From the NCBI GenBank assembly GCA_964539665.1, contig CAZIKB010000006.1, positions 26,209 to 90,208 of the forward strand: 64,000 bases of DNA, given 5' to 3'. Shown here piece by piece: positions 17,017 to 27,100 of this stretch. The first letter of the stretch is position 1. The number at the start of each line of letters is the position of its first letter. Source of the DNA: CAZIKB01 sp964539665 (GTDB lineage Bacteria; Zhuqueibacterota; Zhuqueibacteria; Oceanimicrobiales; Oceanimicrobiaceae). The notes under the pieces were generated by a model that was not told the DNA's origin, did not search any database, and saw only the letters and a list, made by a program, of their open reading frames with translations. Both the position numbers and the translations under genes were made by a program.

Positions 17017-17110
17017 GGATACTATAATTTAACAATGCAACTTGAATATAGAATTTTTATTGAAAAAGTCAAGGAAGTTCATTTTTCGTGTTCAGAAAAT
17101 TAAAAATAAC

Positions 17111-17139
17111 TTGACAAATCAAATTTTAATTTATATTAT
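17111..17139 (+). promoter_or_regulatory. Strong sigma-70-type promoter
   Basis: TTGACA (17111-17116), a 17-base spacer and TATTAT (17134-17139). Transcription would start near 17146, just before the structured segment at 17150-17256 and 226 bases before the protease gene. Confidence 0.6.
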
Positions 17140-17145
17140 ATAAAT

Positions 17146-17260
17146 GAATGCTAGAGGATTGGGGTGTGCATGCAACTTTTTATAAAGAATCTTAAATTTA
17201 AAAGCCTTTCCTCGTCAGATACTCTAGCTTACCTGTCTTTATTACGGGCATACCCCTTTT
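17146..17260 (+). ncRNA. Candidate structured small RNA or 5' leader with pseudoknot
   Basis: Two helices can form. GCTAGAG (17150-17156) pairs with CTCTAGC (17222-17228), and GGGGTGTGC (17161-17169) pairs with GCATACCCC (17248-17256) over nine pairs including one G-T. They interleave, which makes a pseudoknot, and TTTT follows the last strand. A good promoter lies directly upstream. It could be an independent RNA of about 115 nt or a regulatory leader of the protease gene at 17372. I do not recognise a known riboswitch class. Confidence 0.35.
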
Positions 17261-17371
17261 GATATTTACAAGTTTGTCTTTCAATAAAATTATTTTTCTA
17301 TATTCTTAGAATTAATCAGCCTTTTCTGATGAGAAAAAGTGTGTTAACTCAGAATAAATATAAGGTCTAAA

Positions 17372-20300
17372 ATGAATGCAATGAGTATGAAAAGACTTCT
17401 AATAATTAGTACACTCCTATTATCAGTATTAAATGCCCCCACTATTTTCTCTGTTCAGAGTGAACCCATTATAAGATTTTTTCGTCAGCCAGACGGGACA
17501 GAGTTTAAAGGGCGGATACTCGGTGATGAATTTGTAGTTTTCTATGAAACTGCGGATGGTTATAGTATTGAAAAAAATAATCATGGATATTGGTGCTATG
17601 CCCAGATTGGCATCGATGGTAAATTGGCTGCTTCTGAGCATATTGTGGGAGAAGTCAATCCTGCTCTTGTCATAGGTCAGAAACATCTTCGGCACACTTC
17701 TGAGTTTATGGCAAACATTCAAGATAAAAGACACGAGTTTTATGAAAATTTGCAAGTTTTTAATCCAGGGACATCAGTAAAAGGAAACCTTAAAAACAAA
17801 CAGTCTTTTAACACCTTTGGGTCCGTCTCCTACAATTTAGCAGTACTGTTAATCGAATTCGCTGATGTTGGAGCGACTTACAGCCCTGAAGATTTTAATC
17901 AACTGTTATTTTCGGAAGGTTTTACATACACTTCTCCAGCGCCCGGTGAGGAAGCATTCGGGAGTATGCGCGACTATTATAATCTCGTCTCAAGTCGAAT
18001 GTTGTCTATAAACGGACAAGTTTTTGATTGGGTTTCAGCTGATAGCAGCAAATCGTTCTATGAAACCTCGGATGATTTTATCGTTGAAGCGGTTTCGAAA
18101 TCCGGGGTAAATCTTAGTGACTTCGATGGTTTTGTGGTCATTTATGCCGGCACAGTCGGTTCGGCAAGTGGTAAACTTTGGCCGCGCGCGCAGTCAACGC
18201 AGGGCAAAGTACAATATACTATGTCGGAAAAGTGGCTTTCTAAATATGATTTCGCACCCATTGGTGTTCACTGCCATGAGTTCGGGCATCTGTTGGGTTT
18301 ACCCGATCTCTATGATACTGATTTCAGCTCTATAGGGATAGGCATCTGGGGACTTATGGGTTCTGGTAATTATGGTAATGGGCATCATGAGAGACCTTTT
18401 CTCCTTTCTGTTTGGTCGAAGGCCTATCTTGGATGGATTTCACCAACAGTGATCTTTGACGCCAATAATGCAGAATATAGTCTTAATCCTATTGTAACTA
18501 CCGGTGAGGCTGTTAAACTTATTTCATTGACTTCTTTCTTTCTCCTGGAAAATCGTCAAAAGATTGGTTATGATCTTAATCTGCCTGGCGAAGGACTGTT
18601 GATATGGCATATTGATGAACGCTTCGGTCAGCAAAACATTGAACAACACCGGATCGTTGATCTTGAAGAGGGTGACGGAGAGGAGAACAGCGGAGATGCG
18701 GGCGATCCTTTCCCGGGGACGACATTTAATTCTTTCTTTAATATATCTTCAAATCCGAGCAGTCAGGATTATGATGGAGGTAGCTATATAGAAATTTCAA
18801 ATATCCAAAAAACGGGAGAAACGATTAGCTTTCAAGTCTCGACAGATTTGGGGCCTGGCGCAGGTATAACCGTTAATAATGAAGGTAACTTTCCGAATCT
18901 CTTCACTGCTCTTGAATCCGCTGAATCCAAAGACACCGTGTTTGTTTCTGAAGGAACCTACCAAGCAAGTAATCTTTTGGTAAAAGAAGGACGTGTTTTG
19001 AAAGGGGAAAATCCCCTGGCAACTATTCTTGATGGAGACCGGAATAAAGTGTTGCGCGTGAACCGAGTGCAAAATACCACTGTTACTGGCTTTACTTTCA
19101 CAAACACGCAGACAGCAATTTCGGTTATAAATTCGAATGGTGTGATAAGCTATAACATATTTCGTGATATTGAAGGTAGTGCTATTACCTGTTCCAATTC
19201 TTCGCCTGAAATAAGAAACAATACTATCATCAATGGAACGAGTGCTGCCATCGGTTGTTTTTCCGGTTCTAAACCAATTATAGAAAACAATATCATCGTT
19301 TACAACGGATTAGGTATTACCAACAGTACAAATTCAAATCCTATTGTAAGATATAACAATATATGGAATAATGGAACAGACTATCGAGGACTGCATCCGG
19401 GATTAAATGATATTTCGCTAAATCCTCTTTTTGTAAATCCAATTTTTGAAGACTATCACCTGCGTCCGGGTTCTCCGTGCATAGATATGGGGAATCCTGC
19501 TGCGAAATTTAACGATCCTGATGGCACCAGAAATGATATGGGGGCACTTTTCTTTGATCTTGAACATGTTACTTCAATAGAAGGAATTAGAGTCAATGCC
19601 GGAGGTCAAGCCTACTTAAGCCAGGATTCAACTTTTTGGGCGCCGGATCAACTCTATACTGAGGGTGGCTGGGGATACATCGGCGGTGAAGCTCAAAGTA
19701 CGTTTAACGCCATTACTAACACAAGTGACGATCCGCTATATCAAAATGAGCGCCATGCTGTTGAAGCCTATATTTTCGACATACCCAATGGTCGATATCG
19801 CGTTACATTACATTTTTGTGAGATTGTCTGGGAACAAGCAGGACGACGGATTTTTGAAGTTGAAATAGAAGGACGATCGGTAGTGGAAGGCTTTGATATT
19901 TATTCTAAAACAGGTCACGACCAGGCAACCAGTTTCCACTTTTTTTCCGATGTGCGAGATGGTCAGCTCAATATCCAATTTCTGCCCCAGGTCGGTTTGA
20001 CTCAGATTTCCGCAATAGAAGTTGTTTTTGCCCAGCCGCTCTTGATTGATGTGGCGGATTTTGCAAAAGTGGCCCATCCCGCTTCCGGGCAGGGCGTGGC
20101 TATAGGCGACTATAACAACGACGGTTTCCAGGATATTTTTATAGCTAATGCGGGGAGGGCGAACATTCTATTTCGCAATAATGGATTGGGCGTTTTTACA
20201 AATACTACACTGGAGTCCAAATTTATTCTGTCAGGAGGAGGAAAAATGGGCGTTTGGGGTGATTATAACAATGACGGGCATTTGGATATTTATGTGGTAA

Positions 20301-21955
20301 GAACTGCTATCCCAAATATTCTTTATCAAAATAATGGTAATGGCACTTTTTCTGAAGTCGCTGAAATGGCGGGTGTAGATGATCCCGGTAAAGGCGTCGC
20401 ATGTGCCTGGGGCGATTATGATAACGATGGTTTCCTTGATCTTTTCGTGGCGAATGACGGGCAGGATGTTCTGTATCGTAATCAAGGCGATAAAACTTTT
20501 AAAAATATGACCGATTCAGCCGGTGTTAAAAATTCAAAGTTGAGTACGGACGCCATCTTTGGAGATATAAACCTGGACGGCTATTTAGATCTGTTAGTTA
20601 CTCGTGATGAAAACGCCGCTTCTATTTCAAATCTTCTCTATATTAATAATCAAGATGGCTCCTTCAGTGCAAAGGAATTTGAGCATAACGGTTTGGGTGC
20701 AACTTTTGGCGACTATGATAACGATGGCGATTTAGATGTTTTTATGGTAACCCGGTCCGTATCTGAAGAAACCATGCTTCATCATCTATTTCGAAATGAA
20801 GGTGAAGAAAATTTTATTGACGTGTCAACGACGGTCGGTATTATCTCTGAGGGTGAAATCTCATTCGCTGGTTGGATTGATTTAGATTATGATAGTTACC
20901 TCGATCTCTTTTTACTGCGACCAGAACAGCCAAATCTAATTTACCATAATAATAGCAATGGGACATTTACAAATATTGCTGATTCTGCAGGTTTAGAAGT
21001 TCGCGATTTAGAACGGAGCGCCGCATTTGCAGATTTTGATGGTGATGGAGATCAAGATATATACATAGCAAGATTTGGCAAAGAAAACCTGTTATATCAA
21101 AACGAGGGAAATGATAATAATTGGCTAGTTGTGAAAATTAAAGGCCGTCAAAATAACCGTGCTGGAATTGGCGCTAAAATTCGCATCGTAACAGGCCATC
21201 TTACACAGACCAGAGAAGTTCTGAGTGGCGGGGGTTTTAGCTCTCAAAGCAGTCTGTCCACCCCGTTTGGATTGGGCCTGGCAACCGAAATTGATACTCT
21301 CGAGGTTTTATGGCCAGGTGGAGCCGTTAAAAAGTATACGCATATTACCGATATCAACAGAATTATAGAAGTTGTAGAGGATTCAATTGTTTCGTCTGTC
21401 AAGCTTCTAACCTTCACAGCTCAGGTGCGGGAAGAGCTCATTACACTTGAATGGGAATCGACCAACGAACTTGATTTCATCGGTTTCGAAGTGGAGCGCA
21501 GCCTGGATGAAATCCATTTTGAAAAGGTTGGCAGTATTTCAGGATCAGAGGCTTCTCAATATACGTGGTCAGAGAAAAATTTTATCATTGGAACGTACTA
21601 TTATCGTCTGAAACTGATTAATGTGAATGGAACTTATAATTATTCTGAAATTCTACAAGTGAACCTGGGACCTCCTTCAGAATTCAATCTCAGTCAGAAC
21701 TACCCCAATCCCTTTAATGCTACCACCACCATCCGCTACACCCTCCCAAAGAACGGCCATGTTACCATCAAAATTTATGATATCCTGGGTAAAGAAGTTC
21801 GTACCTTGATAGATATACCGCAAGAGATAGGGTATCATACGATTAGATGGGATGGCCACGATAACTCTGGAACACTTATCGCCAGTGGCATATATTACTA
21901 TACCTTGAAAGCAGGGGATTTTGTGCAAACGAAGAAATTCATTTTGCTTAAATAG
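17372..21955 (+). CDS. Secreted M6-family metalloprotease with beta-helix, malectin, VCBS/ASPIC and T9SS sorting domains
   Basis: 1527 aa. A signal peptide (MKRLLIISTLLLSVLNAP) begins at any of three nearby ATGs. The M6 (immune inhibitor A-like) protease domain has the zinc motif at His302 (HEFGHLLGLPD). Next come a right-handed beta-helix (about 510-720; VISYNIFRD, IENNIIVYN), a malectin-like domain (about 730-890; RVNAGGQAY, YRVTLHFCEI), and FG-GAP/VCBS repeats (about 895-1250; GDYNNDGFQDIF and similar calcium-loop patterns). An ASPIC/UnbV domain (about 1250-1335) and a T9SS C-terminal sorting domain (last 85 residues; NYPNPFNATTTIRYTLP) finish it. It should be exported and held at the cell surface. 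Unlike the proteases at 24117 and 29324 it has its own sorting domain and no dockerin. Confidence 0.9.
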   Translation: MNAMSMKRLLIISTLLLSVLNAPTIFSVQSEPIIRFFRQPDGTEFKGRILGDEFVVFYETADGYSIEKNNHGYWCYAQIGIDGKLAASEHIVGEVNPALVIGQKHLRHTSEFMANIQDKRHEFYENLQVFNPGTSVKGNLKNKQSFNTFGSVSYNLAVLLIEFADVGATYSPEDFNQLLFSEGFTYTSPAPGEEAFGSMRDYYNLVSSRMLSINGQVFDWVSADSSKSFYETSDDFIVEAVSKSGVNLSDFDGFVVIYAGTVGSASGKLWPRAQSTQGKVQYTMSEKWLSKYDFAPIGVHCHEFGHLLGLPDLYDTDFSSIGIGIWGLMGSGNYGNGHHERPFLLSVWSKAYLGWISPTVIFDANNAEYSLNPIVTTGEAVKLISLTSFFLLENRQKIGYDLNLPGEGLLIWHIDERFGQQNIEQHRIVDLEEGDGEENSGDAGDPFPGTTFNSFFNISSNPSSQDYDGGSYIEISNIQKTGETISFQVSTDLGPGAGITVNNEGNFPNLFTALESAESKDTVFVSEGTYQASNLLVKEGRVLKGENPLATILDGDRNKVLRVNRVQNTTVTGFTFTNTQTAISVINSNGVISYNIFRDIEGSAITCSNSSPEIRNNTIINGTSAAIGCFSGSKPIIENNIIVYNGLGITNSTNSNPIVRYNNIWNNGTDYRGLHPGLNDISLNPLFVNPIFEDYHLRPGSPCIDMGNPAAKFNDPDGTRNDMGALFFDLEHVTSIEGIRVNAGGQAYLSQDSTFWAPDQLYTEGGWGYIGGEAQSTFNAITNTSDDPLYQNERHAVEAYIFDIPNGRYRVTLHFCEIVWEQAGRRIFEVEIEGRSVVEGFDIYSKTGHDQATSFHFFSDVRDGQLNIQFLPQVGLTQISAIEVVFAQPLLIDVADFAKVAHPASGQGVAIGDYNNDGFQDIFIANAGRANILFRNNGLGVFTNTTLESKFILSGGGKMGVWGDYNNDGHLDIYVVRTAIPNILYQNNGNGTFSEVAEMAGVDDPGKGVACAWGDYDNDGFLDLFVANDGQDVLYRNQGDKTFKNMTDSAGVKNSKLSTDAIFGDINLDGYLDLLVTRDENAASISNLLYINNQDGSFSAKEFEHNGLGATFGDYDNDGDLDVFMVTRSVSEETMLHHLFRNEGEENFIDVSTTVGIISEGEISFAGWIDLDYDSYLDLFLLRPEQPNLIYHNNSNGTFTNIADSAGLEVRDLERSAAFADFDGDGDQDIYIARFGKENLLYQNEGNDNNWLVVKIKGRQNNRAGIGAKIRIVTGHLTQTREVLSGGGFSSQSSLSTPFGLGLATEIDTLEVLWPGGAVKKYTHITDINRIIEVVEDSIVSSVKLLTFTAQVREELITLEWESTNELDFIGFEVERSLDEIHFEKVGSISGSEASQYTWSEKNFIIGTYYYRLKLINVNGTYNYSEILQVNLGPPSEFNLSQNYPNPFNATTTIRYTLPKNGHVTIKIYDILGKEVRTLIDIPQEIGYHTIRWDGHDNSGTLIASGIYYYTLKAGDFVQTKKFILLK

Positions 21956-22577
21956 ATGAAGTAGGTGCAAAATGGTATTGAACTTAGAATATTAAATCGT
22001 AAATATTAAGCTTATGTCTTTCTAAAGTTAACATTGATCCTGTTATTGCACTAACGTCATTCATGTATCTTTGAAAAAAACAAAAAAATACTTGCTTTTA
22101 ATAAATATTTATTTATTATTATAATTATTAATTATTATTCAAAATTTCTAAGATAAAATCAATCTGGTAAGACGAGTAAAATAGTTCAGTTTCCTGTTAT
22201 GACTAATGTCTATCTAATACTTATTGAAGCTAAATTGATTGTTAATCCGCATTCCTGGCTGAATTCAGATATATTTCCACAACTGAATTGATTTTATAAT
22301 ATTTATATTGTTGTTTCGCAATTAGTCTCCCTGGACACTTGTAGAAAAAGAGGGGAGAAAAGTGTCTAATGAAATACCATATTTTGCTTTTAAAGCGATA
22401 TTATATATAAATTATCAAATAATAAATCAACAATTAATTGGCAATAAATTAGCAAGTTTATTTTATTCATGTTAATTTTTTGTTGAGTGCTATTGCTTAT
22501 TTTAGATTAATTAGGAATGAGATTAAGGAATTAATTAAAATACTATAAATAAAAAGAGCAGAGACCTTATGCACTCC
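21956..22577. other. 622-base AT-rich spacer between the M6 protease and the IS remnant
   Basis: No open frame with coding character, no RNA gene and no clear terminator were found. 22091-22145 is nearly pure A/T. The far end adjoins the broken IS630 transposase, so part of this stretch may be decayed element DNA. Confidence 0.4.
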
Positions 22578-23288
22578 TCAAATTGCTTGGCCGAGCATAG
22601 TGAAGAAAGTACATTCCCTGCCGTGTTGTACAGAAAGAGCAGCAATAAGGGAAGCTGTACCGTGGCGCTTATAAGTTGCGGTGAGTCGTTTTGGATTTCC
22701 TGCTCTAAGGGGCAATTCAGGCTGCGTTCTATCCAAGGCTTGCATTTGAGTTTTTTCATCAACACAGAGCACCAAAGCGTTCTCAGGCGGATTCAGATAC
22801 AGACCAACAATATTAAGCATTTTCTCTTCAAATTCCGGGTCTGTGCTTTTGCCGCACCAATAATCGACTTTATGGGGTTTGAGTTCATTTTCTTTCAATA
22901 TGTGATGAACTTTCGATTGGCTCATCCCAAGTTCTTTGGCTATACGTCTTTGCGACCAGCCTGAATAACCGCCTTCTGGGGCGCTGCATGCTTTCTGAAC
23001 AACGCGGGCCCTATCAGCCTCGTCATAGATGCGAGGTTTACCCGAGCGTGGTGCATCGTTCAGGCCATCAAGGCCATGTTTAAGAAAACGCTGTTTCCAT
23101 TTTGCGATAGCTGTTTTGCCGACATTTAAAGTGGAATTGATTTCATCATACGATTTTTCTGCGGCGCAAAGTAAAATAATCTTTGCCCGTATGACGAACC
23201 GATGGTCGAGGCGATGAGACCTTGACCTCGTTAAAAGCTCTTGATAATCGGAATCTAACAATTTAATTTGCCGTGCTATTCTTGCCAT
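22578..23288 (-). mobile_element. 3'-truncated IS630-family transposase
   Basis: The 236-aa frame has the IS630 N-terminal helix-turn-helix domains (DEINSTLNVGKTAIAKWKQRF, SQRRIAKELGMSQSKVHHIL) and the first part of the DDE domain with the first catalytic Asp (ALVLCVDEKTQMQALDR). It stops after AALSVQHGR plus about a dozen unrelated residues. Family members run to roughly 340-360 aa, so the second Asp and the Glu are missing and the protein cannot transpose. No terminal inverted repeats could be matched because the left end is lost. The remnant marks the upstream edge of the cohesin/dockerin cluster. Confidence 0.85.
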
Positions 23289-23439
23289 GAGTGCCTCCCT
23301 ATTTGAGTGGCAAGAAGATAACTATTAATTCGGTAAATTGCAAATCATAACACTAGTAATTAAGACTTTAAATTATAATAATAATTATTATACTGAAAAT
23401 AATAAATGGCCTAAGTTGGACATGGAAAGGAGATAAAAG

Positions 23440-24120
23440 ATGAAAAATGTTTTAATGATTTCAGTTGTTTTCACCATTTGGTTTACAGTAGGCATTTTCG
23501 AAAATTTTACTGTTGCTCAAGAAGTACAAGTAGATGTCCGGACGTTTGTTACTAAAATGTACATTCATGGAATACCATATATAGAGGCGAAATCATACGG
23601 AAGTGGGGCGATACCAGAACTTCTCTTAATGCTCAACGACTCGACTTTTGAAGAATATTGGGTTAATATAGTTTCGACATTAGGGTATATCGGTGATACT
23701 TCAGCAGTAATGCCATTGTTGAGTTTTATTAACAAAAAGGAAAGCGAAATATCGGTTCATGCTTTCCGTGCTCTACTAACTACATTTCAAGCGATGGGTC
23801 ACCTTTCTCAAAACGGTAATCAAATGGCGATGTCGTTTTTAATTAACTGGAAAGAGGTGGATTATTGGCAAACAGCGAAATTGAACTTTAGTTATAAACG
23901 GTATAAAAATGAAACGTTAGGTGAAGTATTCGGCCGTATGGCAATCCAAGGCCTTGGAATATCAGGAAGATCTGAAGCATTGGAAGTTTTACTGAAGATG
24001 CAAAATGATAATAATCTACAATCTGATTGGTTTGACAATGTGGAAGAAGCAATAATTCTCAATTATAGAGTAAAAGAAGAGGGTGTTAATCGAGTTTTTG
24101 GAGAGGAGGAAGAAAAATGA
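23440..24120 (+). CDS. Exported HEAT-like repeat protein
   Basis: 226 aa with a signal peptide (MISVVFTIWFTVGIFENFTVAQ). The mature part has helical pairs of HEAT type (GAIPELLLMLND, WVNIVSTLGYIGD, AVMPLLSFINK, HAFRALLTTF), suggesting a small protein-binding solenoid in the periplasm. A strong AAGGAG precedes the ATG. Its stop overlaps the ATG of the 1378-aa protease gene (ATGA), so the two are translationally coupled and may work together. A chaperone or inhibitor of the protease before export is a guess. Confidence 0.75.
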   Translation: MKNVLMISVVFTIWFTVGIFENFTVAQEVQVDVRTFVTKMYIHGIPYIEAKSYGSGAIPELLLMLNDSTFEEYWVNIVSTLGYIGDTSAVMPLLSFINKKESEISVHAFRALLTTFQAMGHLSQNGNQMAMSFLINWKEVDYWQTAKLNFSYKRYKNETLGEVFGRMAIQGLGISGRSEALEVLLKMQNDNNLQSDWFDNVEEAIILNYRVKEEGVNRVFGEEEEK

Positions 24121-27100
24121 AATATTGCAATTATAAAAACAAGAGAGCATGGTATGGGATTAACTATACGCTTTTATTTTTGATATTAATTTGGTCTCCA
24201 AAAGGATATACACAAGCCGATGGGCACATAGATCCTTCTGCAAGAGCTCACCTTCATAATCTTTCTTTTGCAAGACACGTTAATACTACATTTAACGCCA
24301 CTACGGCAAGCCAGGGTTTGCAGTATGGCACAAGTATTCTACAGAAATGTGATAGCCGTGTTGCGAATGATCAAGATGTCTCATGCCAAGTGACTGTGCA
24401 GATGTCAGGTTCATTAGGAACTTTTGGCACAAATAGCGACGGCTTTGATGTAATTACTACTGAGGCTGAACAAAATGCAGTACTAAATAATAATAGTGCA
24501 TGGGTCAAAGTTGTTACTGCGATAATGTATTGTGGTGGACCAGGTACTTTCGCTGGCTGCGCCCGTCAGCCGGGCAGTTCGATTGTCATCGAAAGTGGAT
24601 TAGGCACGAATGGAACTGGATATACAGTAATTCATGAATTTGGGCACAACAAAGGCTTGCCTCACCGTAATTCGCCAGAAAATCCAATCATGGCCGGCTC
24701 TTATAGTTTAGCTAATAACGAGGTTAATCTGACGGAATGCGCTGCATATCACAGTGGTGGTACTGATAATGGTCCCAACAGACCCGTAGATGTTGCTTTC
24801 ATTATTGATGATACTGGAAGCATGTCTGAAGAAATCGCTGGAGTAAGAAACGCGTTACTTGCACATCTTGGTACTTACTGTTCTACTTGTTGCGGTACAG
24901 TATTCCAATTGACAACTTTCAAAGATAATGTTACTGAAAGGGACCCAACAACAGATCTGGCAGTGATTCAGTCTCAGGTTGCTGCTCTTGTTGCAACCGG
25001 AGGTGGGGATTGTCCCGAAGCTTCAGTAGAAGCCATTAATCAGGTCATGGACAAAATTAAAGATAATGGCCGGGCTTTCTTTGCCACAGATGCAGCCCCT
25101 CATCCAGGATTAGATCTAGGTGCTACGATTGCAACACTCAAATCACGAGGTATACGTGTAGACATCGTCGAATCAGGAGACTGCCCGAATTTTATCGCTG
25201 GTGCAAGCCATTGTGAATCTAATAATAATTCGGAGAATTGTGCGGATGACCCCAAATCATCAGTAAGACTTGGCAGATCAACAATTTACATACCAACGGC
25301 GATTGATCCTATCTTCCTCGGCGATGATGATTTTCAGGAAGTCTTACTTCCCTTCGCTTTTCCATTTGGTGGGGAATATTACTCAACCGTTTTTGTAGGT
25401 TCTAACGGTTTCATCACTTTTGGAGAAGGAAACACAGATTATACAGAATCTGTTAGCGACCTAGTTGCAGGTCCGAGACGAATCGCGGGACTTTGGGATG
25501 ATCTATATCCTCCATCTGGCGGGACAATTGAAGTTGGCCAGGTCGGGACTGAATTTCATATCATTTTTGATAATATTAGCGAAATCAGTTCATCAAATTC
25601 AGTAACCTTTAGAATGATATTGAGACCAGATGGAACATTTAACATAGAGTATGACGCTGTTTCCATATTAGATGGCCTTGCCGGGTATAGTGTTGGGAAT
25701 GGAGTGGATGATCCTGGTGAAATCGATCTTTCAACTGCTCCGCAGCCGATTGTAGCAACCGGTAATGGAACAGCTTACGAGATCTTTACCTCAAATGACA
25801 ATGATCTCTCAGATTTATCCATTGAATATAGTGCGGTTACTTATGAACCGCCGATTCCATTATATAAAAATGGCATTGAGGCATTTTCATTGATGGCAAA
25901 CGAAACAGGGGGCATTTTTTCCTATATTCCCGAGGTAAATGGTGGCGATCCTTCTGATGTGCAACGATTTGAAAATACCATCTTTAACATTATTCAGGGC
26001 GGAATTACCCAATCCATTGCCCAGGTTCAGCCGCCATTTGGTCCGGTAGGAAGCAACCTTACTCTCACTATCACCGGTGCAGAAACAAATTTTCAATCCA
26101 ATACCAGCCTTTCGTTCGATGGCGGCGGAATTTCAATCACAGAATTGAATACGGTCTCCCCTATTCAACTTGAGACCACGATTGATATTGATGCGGGCGC
26201 CAGTTTGGGTTTTAGAGATATGATGGCCATTACGGATCTGGGGGGAGGCGTAGTGGATACCGCACGCGGTGTGGGAGCTTTTGAAGTTATCTCGAATCCA
26301 GGCGTGCCAACAATTTTAGGTATTTCGCCGCCTTCGGGTGAAGCGGGCCAGGCATTGTCCGTTACTGTTTACGGGCTCAATACGAATTTCAGCAGTGCAT
26401 CGATGCTTGATTTGGGGAGCGGTATTATTATCGTTGATGTTACAGCTCTTTCTCCTCAAATACTTCAAGCGGATATTCAAATTTCCACTTCAGCTGAAGT
26501 TGGATTCCGGGATGTAATTGTCACAACGGGTGCTGAAGTTGCCACTGAAAATGTTACCGGGCCCTTTTTTATATCTCAGGCTTCTCCTGCTGAACCAGAG
26601 ATTGTGTCGATTACACCAGACGAAGGCGCGCCCGAGACGGCTTTCACTGTCACGGTTGTTGGAGAAAATACTTCCTTCATTGATGGCATTTCGGTTTTAA
26701 GTTTTAGTGGTACGGGGATTAACATTGTCAGTACAGACGTTAGCAGCCCTACTTCACTAACGGCACCCATCCAAATAGATCCGGATGCTTCCCCTGGTTT
26801 TCGTGATGTGCGTGTGACAACTGGTACAGAGATTGCGGTTCTACTTAATGGGTTTTTTGTTTCAGAGTTGGTCGAATCCGACGCTCTAATTTGGATTCCA
26901 GATGATGTTCTCGAACCAGATTTAGCTCGCAAAGCACTAGATCGCGGATTGACATTAGAACAAATACAGTCAATTGCTCATACCACTTCCAGCCACCTTG
27001 AATTGCAGGCAGCTTTAGAGGGCAATAGCAAAGTTGTTCATGTGACAAATGATTTAACCACAGCAACCTTGTCGGATTATCCATACGTCTTTGTTGTTCT

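Noticed and set aside
22569..22964. Plus-strand frame of 131 codons over the IS630 remnant
   Set aside because: It lies antisense to clear transposase sequence and has no family resemblance.
26035..26870. IPT-like repeats of the 1378-aa protein as cohesins
   Set aside because: They repeat a SITPDEGAPETAFTVTVVG-type pattern ending in GFRDV, which fits IPT/TIG-like sandwiches rather than the cohesin strand pattern.
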